Shown: positions 52,991 to 64,000 of the stretch, in pieces | Layout of the letters: each line of letters opens with the position of its first letter | How positions within the stretch are numbered: position 1 is the stretch's first letter | NCBI GenBank assembly: GCA_963932465.1 | Contig: CAWVRF010001058.1 | Location: forward strand, 372,001 to 436,000 | DNA: 64,000 bases | Source: Maratus speciosus | Taxonomy: Eukaryota; Arthropoda; Arachnida; Araneae; Salticidae | Direction of reading: 5' to 3' | Translations under genes and position numbers: made by a program | The notes under the pieces: generated by a model | Seen by the model: the letters and a program-made list of their open reading frames with translations, nothing else | Told to the model about the DNA's origin: nothing | The model's database searches: none

Positions 52991-54258
52991 ACCGAATATA
53001 TTGTTTCAACAATGAAAGCATTGTTAGAAAATTCATCAGAAAGAGTTACCGCATATGAAACACGCAATATTTATGAATTGAATTCCGGTGCAGGGCTGAA
53101 AATTAATTTCTTAATAAATAATAAAGCGAAACCGAATATATTGTTTCAACAATCAAAGCACTTTTAGAAAATTCATCAGAAAGAGTTACCGCAAATAAAA
53201 CACGCAATTGAATTCCGCTGTAGGGCTCAAAATTAATTTATTAATAAATAATAAAGCGAAACCGTATATATTGTTTCAACAATCAAAGCATTGTTAGAAA
53301 ATTCATCAGAAAGAGTTACCGCATATAAAACACGCAATATTTATGAATTGAATCCCGGTGCAGGGCTCAAAATTAATTTCTTAGTAAATAATAAAGCGAA
53401 ACCGAATATATTGTTTAAACAATGAAAGCATTGTTAGAAAATTCATCAGAAAGAGTTACCGCATATAAAACACGCAATATTTATGAATTGAATTCCGGTG
53501 CAGGGCTCAAAATTAATTTCTTAATAAATAATAAAGCGAAACCGAATATATTGTTTCAACAATCAAAGCATTGTTAGAAAATACAACATAATGAGTTACC
53601 GCATATAAAACACGCAATATTTATTTATTGATTTCCGGTGCACCGCTGAAAATTAATTTCTTAATAAATAATAAAGCGAAACCGAATATATTGTTTCAAC
53701 AATCAAAGCATTGTTAGAAAATTCATCAGAAAGAGTTACCTCATATAAAACACGCAATATTTATGAATTGATTTCCGGTGCAGGGCTGAAAATTAATTTC
53801 TTAATAAATAATAAAGCGAAACCGAATATATTGTTTCAACAATAAAGAATTGTTAGAATATTCATCAGAAAGAGTTACCGCATATAAAACACGCAATATT
53901 TATGAATTGAATTCCGGTGCAGGGCTGAAAATTAATTTCTTAATAAATAATAAACCGAAACCGAATATATTGTTTCTACAATCAAAGCATTGTTAGAAAA
54001 TTCATCAGAAAGAGTTACCGCATATAAAACACGCAATATTTATGAATTGAATTCCGGTGCAGGGCTGAAAATTAATTTCTTAATAAATAATAAAGCGAAA
54101 CCGAATATATTGTTTCAACAATCAAAGCATTGTTAGAAAATTCATCAGAAAGAGTTACCGCATATAAAACACCTAATATTTATGAATTGAATTCCGGTGC
54201 AGGGCTGAAAATTAATTTCTTAATAAATAATAAAGCGAAACCGAATATATTGTTTCAA
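52870..54258 (+). repeat. 1389-bp tandem duplication, left copy (10 monomers)
   Basis: It starts at 'caaacaaagc' and runs N ('aataagaagaaacc'), A ('catatgaaac'), L ('cttttagaa'), C, a 'ctca' monomer, D ('caacataatgag'), 'cctcat' E monomer, O, A and M ('cacctaatatttatgaattg'). The right copy repeats this with an offset of 1389 bp (10 x 140 minus 10 for L and 1 for E). Rare changes such as 'cttttagaa', 'accgtatata' and 'caacataatgag' occur only in these two copies. Confidence 0.92.
53160..53289 (+). repeat. 130-bp L monomer, copy 3
   Basis: It shares the L deletion and adds 'cttttagaa' at the start and 'accgtatata' near the end, which are private to this copy and copy 4. It is flanked by the 'catatgaaac' A monomer and a C monomer. 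Confidence 0.95.
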
Positions 54259-55647
54259 CAAACAAAGCATTGTTAGAAAATTCATCAGAAAGAGTTACCG
54301 CATATAAAACACGCAATATTTATGAATTGAATTCCGGTGCAGGGCTGAAAATTAATTTTTTAATAAATAATAAAAAGAAACCGAATATATTGTTTCAACA
54401 ATGAAAGCATTGTTAGAAAATTCATCAGAAAGAGTTACCGCATATGAAACACGCAATATTTATGAATTGAATTCCGGTGCAGGGCTGAAAATTAATTTCT
54501 TAATAAATAATAAAGCGAAACCGAATATATTGTTTCAACAATCAAAGCACTTTTAGAAAATTCATCAGAAAGAGTTACCGCAAATAAAACACGCAATTGA
54601 ATTCCGCTGTAGGGCTCAAAATTAATTTATTAATAAATAATAAAGCGAAACCGTATATATTGTTTCAACAATCAAGGCATTGTTAGAAAATTCATCAGAA
54701 AGAGTTACCGCATATAAAACACGCAATATTTATGAATTGAATCCCGGTGCAGGGCTCAAAATTAATTTCTTAGTAAATAATAAAGCAAAACCGAATATAT
54801 TGTTTAAACAATGAAAGCATTGTTAGAAAATTCATCAGAAAGAGTTACCGCATATAAAACACGCAATATTTATGAATTGAATTCCGGTGCAGGGCTCAAA
54901 ATTAATTTCTTAATAAATAATAAAGCGAAACCGAATATATTGTTTCAACAATCAAAGCATTGTTAGAAAATACAACATAATGAGTTACCGCATATAAAAC
55001 ACGCAATATTTATTTATTGATTTCCGGTGCACCGCTGAAAATTAATTTCTTAATAAATAATAAAGCGAAACCGAATATATTGTTTCAACAATCAAAGCAT
55101 TGTTAGAAAATTCATCAGAAAGAGTTACCTCATATAAAACACGCAATATTTATGAATTGATTTCCGGTGCAGGGCTGAAAATTAATTTCTTAATAAATAA
55201 TAAAGCGAAACCGAATATATTGTTTCAACAATAAAGAATTGTTAGAATATTCATCAGAAAGAGTTACCGCATATAAAACACGCAATATTTATGAATTGAA
55301 TTCCGGTGCAGGGCTGAAAATTAATTTCTTAATAAATAATAAACCGAAACCGAATATATTGTTTCTACAATCAAAGCATTGTTAGAAAATTCATCAGAAA
55401 GAGTTACCGCATATAAAACACGCAATATTTATGAATTGAATTCCGGTGCAGGGCTGAAAATTAATTTCTTAATAAATAATAAAGCGAAACCGAATATATT
55501 GTTTCAACAATCAAAGCATTGTTAGAAAATTCATCAGAAAGAGTTACCGCATATAAAACACCTAATATTTATGAATTGAATTCCGGTGCAGGGCTGAAAA
55601 TTAATTTCTTAATAAATAATAAAGCGAAACCGAATATATTGTTTCAA
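54259..55647 (+). repeat. 1389-bp tandem duplication, right copy
   Basis: It shares all private markers with the left copy. The join is visible at 54240-54270: an M-type monomer with 'gtttcaac' runs into 'caaacaaagc', whereas in every other place 'caaacaaag' follows 'gtttaaa'. This is the duplication breakpoint. The few differences between the copies ('aataagaag' against 'aataaaaag', 'aatcaaggc', 'aaagcaaaacc') suggest a recent event. Confidence 0.92.
54549..54678 (+). repeat. 130-bp L monomer, copy 4
   Basis: It is the 1389-bp tandem duplicate of copy 3, with the same private changes, and differs at its right end by 'aatcaaggc'. Confidence 0.95.
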
Positions 55648-58600
55648 CAATCAAAGCATTGTTAGAAAATTCATCAGAAAGAGTTACCGCATATAAAACA
55701 CGCAATATTTATGAATTGAATTCCGGTGCAGGGCTGAAAATTAATTTCTTAATAAATAATAAAGCGAAACCGAATATATTGTTTCAACAATCAAAGCATT
55801 GTTAGAAAATTCATCAGAAAGAGTTACCGCATATAAAACACGCAATATTTATGAATTGAATTCCGCTGCAAGGCTCAAAATTAATTTATTAATAAATAAT
55901 AAAGCGAAACCGAATATATTGTTTCAACAATCAAAGCATTGTTAGAAAATTCATCAGATAGAGTTACCGCATATAAAACACGCAATATTTATGAATTGAA
56001 TCCCGGTGCAGGGCTCAAAATTAATTTCTTAGTAAATAATAAAGCGAAACCGAATATATTGTTTAAACAATCAAAGCATTGTTAGAAAATTCATCAGAAA
56101 GAGTTATCGCATATAAAACACGCAATATTTATGAATTGCATTCCGGTGCAGGGCTGAAAAGTAATTTTTTAATAAATAATAAAGCGAAACCGAATATATT
56201 GTTTCAACAATGAAAGCATTGTTAGAAAATTCATCAGAAAGAGTTACCGCATATAAAACACGCAATATTTATGAATTGAATTCCGGTGCAGGGCTCAAAA
56301 TTAATTTATTAATAAATAATAAAGCGAAACCGAATATATTGTTTCAACAATCAAAGCATTGTTAGAAAATTCATCAGAAAGAGTTACCGCATATAAGACA
56401 CGCAATATTTATGAATTGAATTCCGGTGCAGGGCTCAAAATTAATTTATTAATAAATAATAAAGCGAAACCGAATATATTGTTTCAACAATCAAAGCATT
56501 GTTAGAAAATTCATCAGAAAGAGTTACCGCATATAAAAAAAGCAATATTTATGAATTGAATTCCGGTGCAGGGCTGAAAATTAATTTCTTAATAAATAAT
56601 AAAGCGAAACCGAATATATTGTTTCAACAATCAAAGCATTGTTAGAAAATTCATCAGAAAGAGTTACCGCATATAAAACACACAATATTTATGAATTGAA
56701 TTCCGGTGCAGGGCTGAAAATTAATTTTTTAATAAATAATAAAGCGAAACCGAATATATTGTTTCAACAATCAAAGCATTGTTAGAAAATTTATCAGAAA
56801 GAGTTACCGCATATAAAACACGCAATATTTATGAATTGATTTCCGGTGCAGGGCTGAAAATTAATTTCTTAATAAATAATAAAGCGAAACCGAATATATT
56901 GTTTCAACAATCAAAGCATTGTTAGAAAATTCATCAGAAAGAGTTACCGCATATAAAACACGCAATATTTATGAATTGAATTCCGCTGCAGGGCTCAAAA
57001 TTAATTTATTAATAAATAATAAAGCGAAACCGAATATATTGTTTCAACAATCAAAGCATTGTTAGAAAATTCATCAGAAAGAGTTACCGCATATAAAACA
57101 CGCAATATTTATGAATTGAATCCCGGTGCAGGGCTCAAAATTAATTTCTTAGTAAATAATAAAGCGAAACCGAATATATTGTTTAAACAATCAAAGCATT
57201 GTTAGAAAATTCATCAGAAAGAGTTATCGCATATAAAACACGCAATATTTATGAATTGAATTCCGGTGCAGGGCTGAAAAGTAATTTTTTAATAAATAAT
57301 AAAGCGAAACCGAATATATTGTTTCAACAATGAAAGCATTGTTAGAAAATTCATCAGAAAGAGTTACCGCATATAAAAAAAGCAATATTTATGAATTGAA
57401 TTCCGGTGCAGGGCTCAAAATTAATTTCTTAATAAATAATAAAGCGAAACAGAATATATTGTTTCAACAATCAAAGCATTGTTAGAAAATTCATCAGAAA
57501 GAGTTACCGCATATAAAACACGCAATATTTATGAATTGAATCCCGGTGCAGGGCTCAAAATTAATTTCTTAGTAAATAATAAAGCGAAACCGAATATATT
57601 GTTTAAACAATCAAAGCATTGTTAGAAAATTCATCAGAAAGAGTTATCGCATATAAAACACGCAATATTTATGAATTGAATTCCGGTGCAGGGCTGAAAA
57701 GTAAATTTTTAATAAATAATAAAGCGAAACCGAATATATTGTTTCAACAATGAAAGCATTGTTAGAAAATTCATCAGAAAGAGTTACCGCAAATAAAACA
57801 CGCAATATTTATGAATTGAATTCCGGTGCAGGGCTCAAAATTAATTTATTAATAAATAATAAAGCGAAACCGAATATATTGTTTCAACAATCAAAGCATT
57901 GTTAGAAAATTCATCAGAAAGAGTTACCGCATATAAGACACGCAATATTTATGAATTGAATTCCGGTGCAGGGCTCAAAATTAATTTATTAATAAATAAT
58001 AAAGCGAAACCGAATATATTGTTTCAACAATCAAAGCATTGTTAGAAAATTCATCAGAAAGAGTTACCGCATATAAAACACGCAATATTTATGAATTGAA
58101 TTCCGGTGCAGGGCTCAAAATTAATTTATTAATAAATAATAAAGCGAAACCGAATATATTGTTTCAACAATCAAAGCATTGTTAGAAAATTCATCAGAAA
58201 GAGTTACCGCATATAAAAAAAGCAATATTTATGAATTGAATTCCGGTGCAGGGCTGAAAATTAATTTCTTAATAAATAATAATGCGAAACCGAATATATT
58301 GTTTCAACAATCAAAGCATTGTTAGAAAATTCATCAGAAAGAGTTACCGCATATAAAACACACAATATTTATGAATTGAATTCCGGTGCAGGGCTGAAAA
58401 TTAATTTCTTAATAAATAATAAAGCGAAACCGAATATATTGTTTCAACAATCAAAGCATTGTTAGAAAATTTATCAGAAAGAGTTACCGCATATAAAACA
58501 CGCAATATTTATGAATTGATTTCCGGTGCAGGGCTGAAAATTAATTTCTTAATAAATAATAAAGCGAAACCGAATATATTGTTTCAACAATCAAAGCATT

Positions 58601-61600
58601 GTTAGAAAATTCATCAGAAAGAGTTACCGCATATAAAACACGCAATATTTATGAATTGAATTCCGCTGCAGGGCTCAAAATTAATTTATTAATAAATAAT
58701 AAAGCGAAACCGAATATATTGTTTCAACAATCAAAGCATTGTTAGAAAATTCATCAGAAAGAGTTACCGCATATAAAACACGCAATATTTATGAATTGAA
58801 TCCCGGTGCAGGGCTCAAAATTAATTTCTTAGTAAATAATAAAGCGAAACCGAATATATTGTTTAAACAATCAAAGCATTGTTAGAAAATTCATCAGAAG
58901 GAGTTATCGCATATAAAACACGCAATATTTATGAATTGAATTCCGGTGCAGGGCTGAAAAGTAATTTTTTAATAAATAATAAAGCGAAACCTAATATATT
59001 GTTTCAACAATGAAAGCATTGTTAGAAAATTCATCAGAAAGAGTTACCGCATATAAAACACGCAATATTTATGAATTGAATTCCGGTGCAGGGCTCAAAA
59101 TTAATTTATTAATAAATAATAAAGCGAAACCGAATATATTGTTTCAACAATCAAAGCATTGTTAGAAAATTCAACAGAATGAGTTACCGCATATAAAACA
59201 CGCAATATTTATGAATTGAATTCCGGTTCAGGGCTGAAAATTAATTTCTTAATAATTAATAAAGCGAAACCGAATATATTGTTTCAACAATCAAAGCATT
59301 GTTAGAAAATTCATCAGAAAGAGTTACCGCATATAAAACACGCAATATTTATGAATTGAATTCCGGTGCAGGGCTGAAAATTAATTTCTTAATAAATAAT
59401 AAAGCGAAACCGAATATATTGTTTCAACAATCAAAGCATTGTTAGAAAATTCATCAGAAAGAGTTACCGCATATAAAACACGCAATATTTATGAATTGAA
59501 TTCCGGTGCAGGGCTGAAAATTAATTTCTTAACAAATAATAAAGCGAAACCGAATATATTGTTTCAACAATCAAAGCATTGTTAAAAAATTCATCAGAAA
59601 GAGTTACCGCATATAAAACACGCAATATTTATGAATTGAATTCCGGTGCAGGGCTCAAAATTAATTTATTAATAAATAATAAAGCGAAACCGAATATATT
59701 GTTTCAACAATCAAAGCATTGTTAGAAAATTCATCAGAAAGAGTTACCGCATATAAAACACGCAATATTTATGAATTGAATCCCGGTGCAGGGCTCAAAA
59801 TTAATTTCTTAGTAAATAATAAAGCGAAACCGAATATATTGTTTAAACAATCAAAGCATTGTTAGAAAATTCATCAGAAAGAGTTACCGCATATAAAACA
59901 CGCAATATTTATGAATTGAATTCCGGTGCAGGGCCCAAAATTAATTTATTAATAAATAATAAAGCGAAACCGAATATATTGTTTCAACAATCAAAGCATT
60001 GTTAGAAAATTCATCAGAAAGAGTTACCGCATATAAAACACGCAATATTTATGAATTGAATTCCGGTGCAGGTCTGAAAATTAATTTCTTAATAAATAAT
60101 AAAGCGAAACCGAATATATTGTTTCAACAATCAAAGCATTGTTAGAAAATTCATCAGAAAGAGTACCGCATATAAAACACGCAATATTTATGAATTGAAT
60201 TCCGGTGCAGGGCTCAAAATTAATTTATTAATAAATAATAAAGCGAAACCGAATATATTGTTTCAACAATCAAAGCATTGTTAGAAAATTCATCAGAAAG
60301 AGTTACCGCGTATAAAACACGCAATATTTATGAATTGAATTCCGCTGCAGGGCTCAAAATTAATTTATTAATAAATAATAAAGCGAAACCGAATATATTG
60401 TTTCAACAATCAAAGCATTGTTAGAAAATTCATCAGAAAGAGTTACCGCATATAAAACACGCAATATTTATGAATTGAATCCCGGTGCAGGGCTCAAAAT
60501 TAATTTCTTAGTAAATAATAAAGCGAAACCGAATATATTGTTTAAACAAACAAAGCATTGTTAGAAAATTCATCAGAAAGAGTTACCGCATATAAAACAC
60601 GCAATATTTATGAATTGAATTCCGGTGCAGGGCTGAAAATTAATTTTTTAATAAATAATAAAAAGAAACCGAATATATTGTTTCAACAATGAAAGCATTG
60701 TTAGAAAATTCATCAGAAAGAGTTACCGCATATAAAACACGCAATATTTATGAATTGAATTCCGGTGCAGGGCTCAAAATTAATTTAATAATAAATAATA
60801 AAGCGAAACCGAATATATTGTTTCAACAATCAAAGCATTGTTAGAAAATTCAACAGAATGAGTTACCGCATAAAAAACACGCAATATTTATGAATTGAAT
60901 TCCGGTTCAGGGCTGAAAATTAATTTCTTAATAAATAATAAAGCGAAACCGAATATATTGTTTCAACAATCAAAGCATTGTTAGAAAATTCATCAGAAAG
61001 AGTTACCGCATATAAAACACGCAATATGTATGAATTGAATTCCGGTGCAGGGCTGAAAATTAATTTATTAATAAATAATAAAGCGAAACCGAATATATTG
61101 TTTCAACAATCAAAGCATTGTTAGAAAATTCATCAGAAAGTGTTACCGCATATAAAACACGCAATATTTATGAATTGAATTCCGGTGCAGGGCTCAAAAT
61201 TAATTTATTAATAAATAATAAAGCGAAACCGAATATATTGTTTCAACAATCAAAGCATTGTTAGAAAATTCATCAGAAAGAGTTACCGCATATAAAACAC
61301 GCAATATTTATGAATTGAATCCCGGTGCAGGGCTCAAAATTAATTTCTTAGTAAATAATAAAGCGAAACCGAATATATTGTTTAAACAATCAAAGCATTG
61401 TTAGAAAATTCATCAGAAAGAGTTACCGCATATAAAACACGCAATATTTATGAATTGAATTCCGGTGCAAGTCCCAAAATTAATTTATTAATAAATAATA
61501 AAGCGAAACCGAATATATTGTTTCAACAATCAAAGCATTGTTAGAAAATTCAACAGAATGAGTTACCGCATATAAGTCACGCAATATTTATGAATTGAAT

Positions 61601-63345
61601 TCCGGTGCAGGGCTGAAAATTAATTTCTTAATAAATAATAAAGCGAAACCGAATATATTGTTTCAACAATCAAAGCATTGTTAGAAAATTCATCAGAAAG
61701 AGTTACCGCATATAAAACACGCAATATTTATGAATTGAATTCCGGTGCAGGCCTGAAAATTAATTTCTTAATAAATAATAAAGCGAAACCGAATATATTG
61801 TTTCAACAATCAAAGCATTGTTAGAAAATTCATCAGAAAGAGTTACCGCATATAAAACACGCAATATTTATGAATTGAATTCCGGTGCAGGGCTCAAAAT
61901 TAATTTATTAATAAATAATAAAGCGAAACCGAAAATATTGTTTCAACAATCAAAGCATTGTTAGAAAATTCATCAGAAAGAGTTACCGCGTATAAAACAC
62001 GCAATATTTATGAATTGAATTCCGCTGCAGGGCTCAAAATTAATTTATTAATAAATAATAAAGCGAAACCGAATATATTGTTTCAACAATCAAAGCATTG
62101 TTAGAAAATTCATCAGAAAGAGTTACCGCATATAAAACACGCAATATTTATGAATTGAATTCCGGTGCAGGGCTGAAAATTAATTTTTTAATAAATAATA
62201 AAAAGAAACCGAATATATTGTTTCAACAATGAAAGCATTGTTAGAAAATTCATCAGAAAGAGTTACCGCATATGAAACACGCAATATTTATGAATTGAAT
62301 TCCGGTGCAGGGCTGAAAATTAATTTCTTAATAAATAATAAAGCGAAACCGAATATATTGTTTCAACAATCAAAGCACTGTTAGAAAATTCATCAGAAAG
62401 AGTTACCGCCAATAAAACACGCAATTGAATTCCGCTGTAGGGCTCAAAATTAATTTATTAATAAATTATAAAGCGAAACCGAATATATTGTTTCAACAAT
62501 CAAAGCATTGTTAGAAAATTCATCAGAAAGAGTTACCGCATATAAAACACGCAATATTTATGAATTGAATCCCGGTGCAGGGCTCAAAATTAATTTATTA
62601 GTAAATAATAAAGCGAAACCGAATATATTGTTTAAACAATGAAAGCATTGTTAGAAAATTCATCAGAAAGAGTTACCGCATATAAAACACGCAATATTTA
62701 TGAATTGAATTCCGGTGCAGGGCTCAAAATTAATTAATTAATAAATAATAAAGCGAAACCGAATATATTGTTTCAACAATCAAAGCATTGTTAGAAAATT
62801 CAACAGAAAGAGTTACCGCATATAAAACACGCAATATTTATGAATTGAATTCCGGTGCAGGGCTGAAAATTAGTTTCTTAATAAATAATAAAGCGAAACC
62901 GAATATATTGTTTCAACAATCAAAGCATTGTTAGAAAATTCATCAGAAAGAGTTACCGCATATAAAACACGCAATATTTATGAATTGAATTCCGGTGCAG
63001 GGCTGAAAATTAATTTCTTAATAAATAATAAAGCGAAACCGAATATATTGTTTCAACAATCAAAGCATTGTTAGAAAATTCATCAGAAAGAGTTACCGCA
63101 TATAAAACACGCAATATTTATGAATTGAATTCCGGTGCAGGGCTCAAAATTAATTTATTAATAAATAATAAAGCGAAACCGAATATATTGTTTCAACAAT
63201 CAAAGCATTGTTAGAAAATTCACCAGAAAGAGTTACCGCATATAAAACACGCAATATTTATGAATTGAATCCCGGTGCAGGGCTCAAAATTAATTTCTTA
63301 GTAAATAATAAAGCGAAACCGAATATATTGTTTAAACAATAAAGA
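55238..63345 (+). repeat. Super-unit 4, 58 monomers to the next E junction
   Basis: The head is O, A, M, A, K ('ctgcaaggc'), C, J, B, an I-like monomer with 'taagacac' but ordinary 'gcagggctc', F, G, H, K, C, J, F, C, J ('gtaaattttt'), B, I-like, B, F ('aatgcg'), G, H, K, C, J and B, then the 'cggttcaggg', 'gttaaaaaattc', 'gggccca' and 'gagtaccgc' series also present at 33.6-34.7 kb. The later part carries N monomers and one L. No I monomer with 'gcggggctc' occurs in it. It ends at an E junction after a C monomer with 'caccag', not after the usual terminal cassette. Confidence 0.76.
62377..62506 (+). repeat. 130-bp L monomer, copy 5
   Basis: It has the same deletion and linked changes, with private 'cgccaataaaac' and 'aaattataaag'. 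The left neighbour is 'catatgaaac' A and the right neighbour is C followed by B' ('attaattaattaat'). The same L-C-B' order follows copy 2. Confidence 0.95.
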
Positions 63346-64000
63346 ATTGTTAGAATATTCATCAGAAAGAGTTACCGCATATAAAACACGCAATATTTAT
63401 GAATTGAATTCCGGTGCAGGGCTCTAAATTAATTTATTAATAAATAATAAAGCGAAACCGAATATATTGTTTCAACAATCAAAGCATTGTTAGAAAATTC
63501 AACAGAATGAGTTACCGCATATAAGACACGCAATATTTATGAATTGAATTCCGGTGCAGGGCTCAAAATTAATTTCTTAATAAATAATAAAGCGAAACCG
63601 AATATATTGTTTCAACAATCAAAGCATTGTTAGAAAATTCATCAGAAAGAGTTACCGCATATAAAACACGCAATATTTATGAATTGAATTCCGGTGCAGG
63701 TCTGAAAATTAATTTCTTAATAAATAATAAAGCGAAACCGAATATATTGTTTCAACAATCAAAGCATTGTTAGAAAATTCATCAGAAAGAGTTACCGCAT
63801 ATAAAACACGCAATATTTATGAATTGAATTCCGGTGCAGGGCTCAAAACTAATTTATTAATAAATAATAAAGCGAAACCGAATATATTGTTTCAACAATC
63901 AAAGCATTGTTAGAAAATTCATCAGAAAGAGTTACCGCATATAAAACACGCAATATTTATGAATTGAATTCCGGTGCAGGGCTGAAAATTAATTTCTTAA
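63346..64000 (+). repeat. Start of the next unit, cut by the window end
   Basis: Four complete monomers and a 95-base partial one. The first has the post-E start 'ttgttagaatattc' but is a B-like monomer ('ctctaaatt'), not O, so this unit does not open like the four super-units. It resembles the left-zone blocks, where E is followed by a 'ctca' monomer. The array continues beyond the window. Confidence 0.85.

Larger units (their letters stand above)
42391..55237 (+). repeat. Super-unit 3, 92 monomers, 12847 bp
   Basis: The front half follows super-unit 2 with an offset of 12456 bp: 'attattcag' at 31206 recurs at 43662 and 'cgctacaggg' at 31961 recurs at 44417. It keeps the three monomers missing from super-unit 2 near 32170, so the offset becomes 12876 (32731 to 45607). 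The right half, from about 47500, is different: it is built from short runs carrying N-type monomers, 'gcaggtccca' B monomers and 'cacataagacac' A monomers, and holds three L monomers. It ends with the 1389-bp duplication. Confidence 0.78.
1..64000. repeat. 140-bp satellite DNA array, 457 complete head-to-tail monomers
   Basis: The whole window is one tandem repeat. Monomer starts ('attgttag' or a variant) step by 140 bases from position 2 (the first monomer is 139 bp) to 63906. The register drifts only through deletions that I could list: 15 of 1 bp at the E junction, 5 of 10 bp, 2 of 3 bp, and single bases near 6230, 33890, 34720, 50788 and 60165. These total 76 bp and close the count at exactly 457 monomers. 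Copies typically differ from the reference by a few bases. There is no inversion, no unique DNA and no inserted element. Known biology: long homogeneous arrays of near-nucleosome-length AT-rich monomers are typical of eukaryotic centromeric or pericentromeric heterochromatin. That location is inferred here, not seen. The satellite family and species are not recognised. Confidence 0.99.

Noticed and set aside
1..64000. CRISPR array
   Set aside because: The repeat unit is 140 bp and the whole unit repeats. There are no unique spacers between short repeats and no cas genes.
1..64000. Repetitive protein gene
   Set aside because: Stops occur in every frame within at most two monomers, the monomer length breaks the frame, and substitutions show no codon-position bias that I can see.
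1..64000. Transposon or retroelement remnant
   Set aside because: No coding remnant, long terminal repeat, target-site duplication or poly-A tail is visible. The seven-A run in F monomers is an internal substitution variant within the 140-bp register.
1..64000. Assigning the repeat to a named satellite family or species
   Set aside because: The sequence did not match any family I can recall with confidence. A search of satellite libraries and raw reads with the 421-560 monomer would decide it.

Overview
The window is one uninterrupted tandem satellite array. It contains no gene, RNA gene, transposon, CRISPR array or unique sequence. The repeat is about 140 bp, AT-rich (the reference monomer at 421-560 has 41 G/C of 140, about 29%), and every copy I read is in the same orientation. 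From base 2 to base 63905 there are 457 complete monomers, followed by a 95-base partial copy. All departures from a 140-bp register are accounted for by hand: fifteen 1-bp deletions at one recurrent junction, five 10-bp deletions, two 3-bp deletions and five sporadic 1-bp deletions, total 76 bp, and 63904 + 76 = 457 x 140 exactly. A megasatellite of this kind points to eukaryotic heterochromatin, most likely (peri)centromeric or subtelomeric. I do not recognise the family and cannot name the organism.

The monomers belong to about fifteen named sequence types that recur in fixed order, so the array has higher-order repeat (HOR) structure. Labels used below: A = reference type; B = 'ctcaaaattaatttatta'; C = 'aatcccgg' with 'ttagtaaat' and usually 'gtttaaacaat'; D = 'ttatttattgatttcc' with 'gcaccgctg' (D' has 'gaataag' and/or 'acatgc'); E = the junction 'caataaagaattgttagaat', one base short; F = 'ataaaaaaagc'; G = 'acacacaat'; H = 'aatttatcag' with 'gatttcc'; I = 'taagacac', 'gcggggctc', 'atatataata'; J = 'gttatcgc' with 'gaaaagtaat' and 'caatgaaag'; K = 'ccgctgcaggg'; L = the 130-bp deletion monomer; M = 'cacctaat'; N = 'aataaaaagaaacc' and/or 'caaacaaag'; O = 'aaaccgaaaccg' with 'tttctacaatc'; P = 'ttattaattg'.

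Layout: 1-5027 holds three successive HOR blocks of 13, 12 and 10 monomers, each ending in E. 5028-17335 is a mixed zone with a 2.7-kb tandem duplication. From 17336 onward the array is organised in super-units of about 12.5 kb that begin with E-O-M-type heads at 17336, 29795, 42391 and 55238 (lengths 12459, 12596 and 12847 bp, the last cut short by the next E at 63346). Within them are visible secondary duplications (1400, 1540, 3359 and 1389 bp), monomer-scale deletions and chimeric monomers, as expected from repeated unequal exchange. A fixed seven-monomer terminal cassette (D'-C-B'-P-A-D-E) closes units across the left two thirds. The N subfamily appears only right of about 47.5 kb.

No protein-coding or regulatory job can be assigned. 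The most informative signals are the nested HOR architecture, variant-specific 14-bp palindromes at two fixed positions, a nearly invariant stretch at monomer positions 111-121, and preserved recombination junctions.
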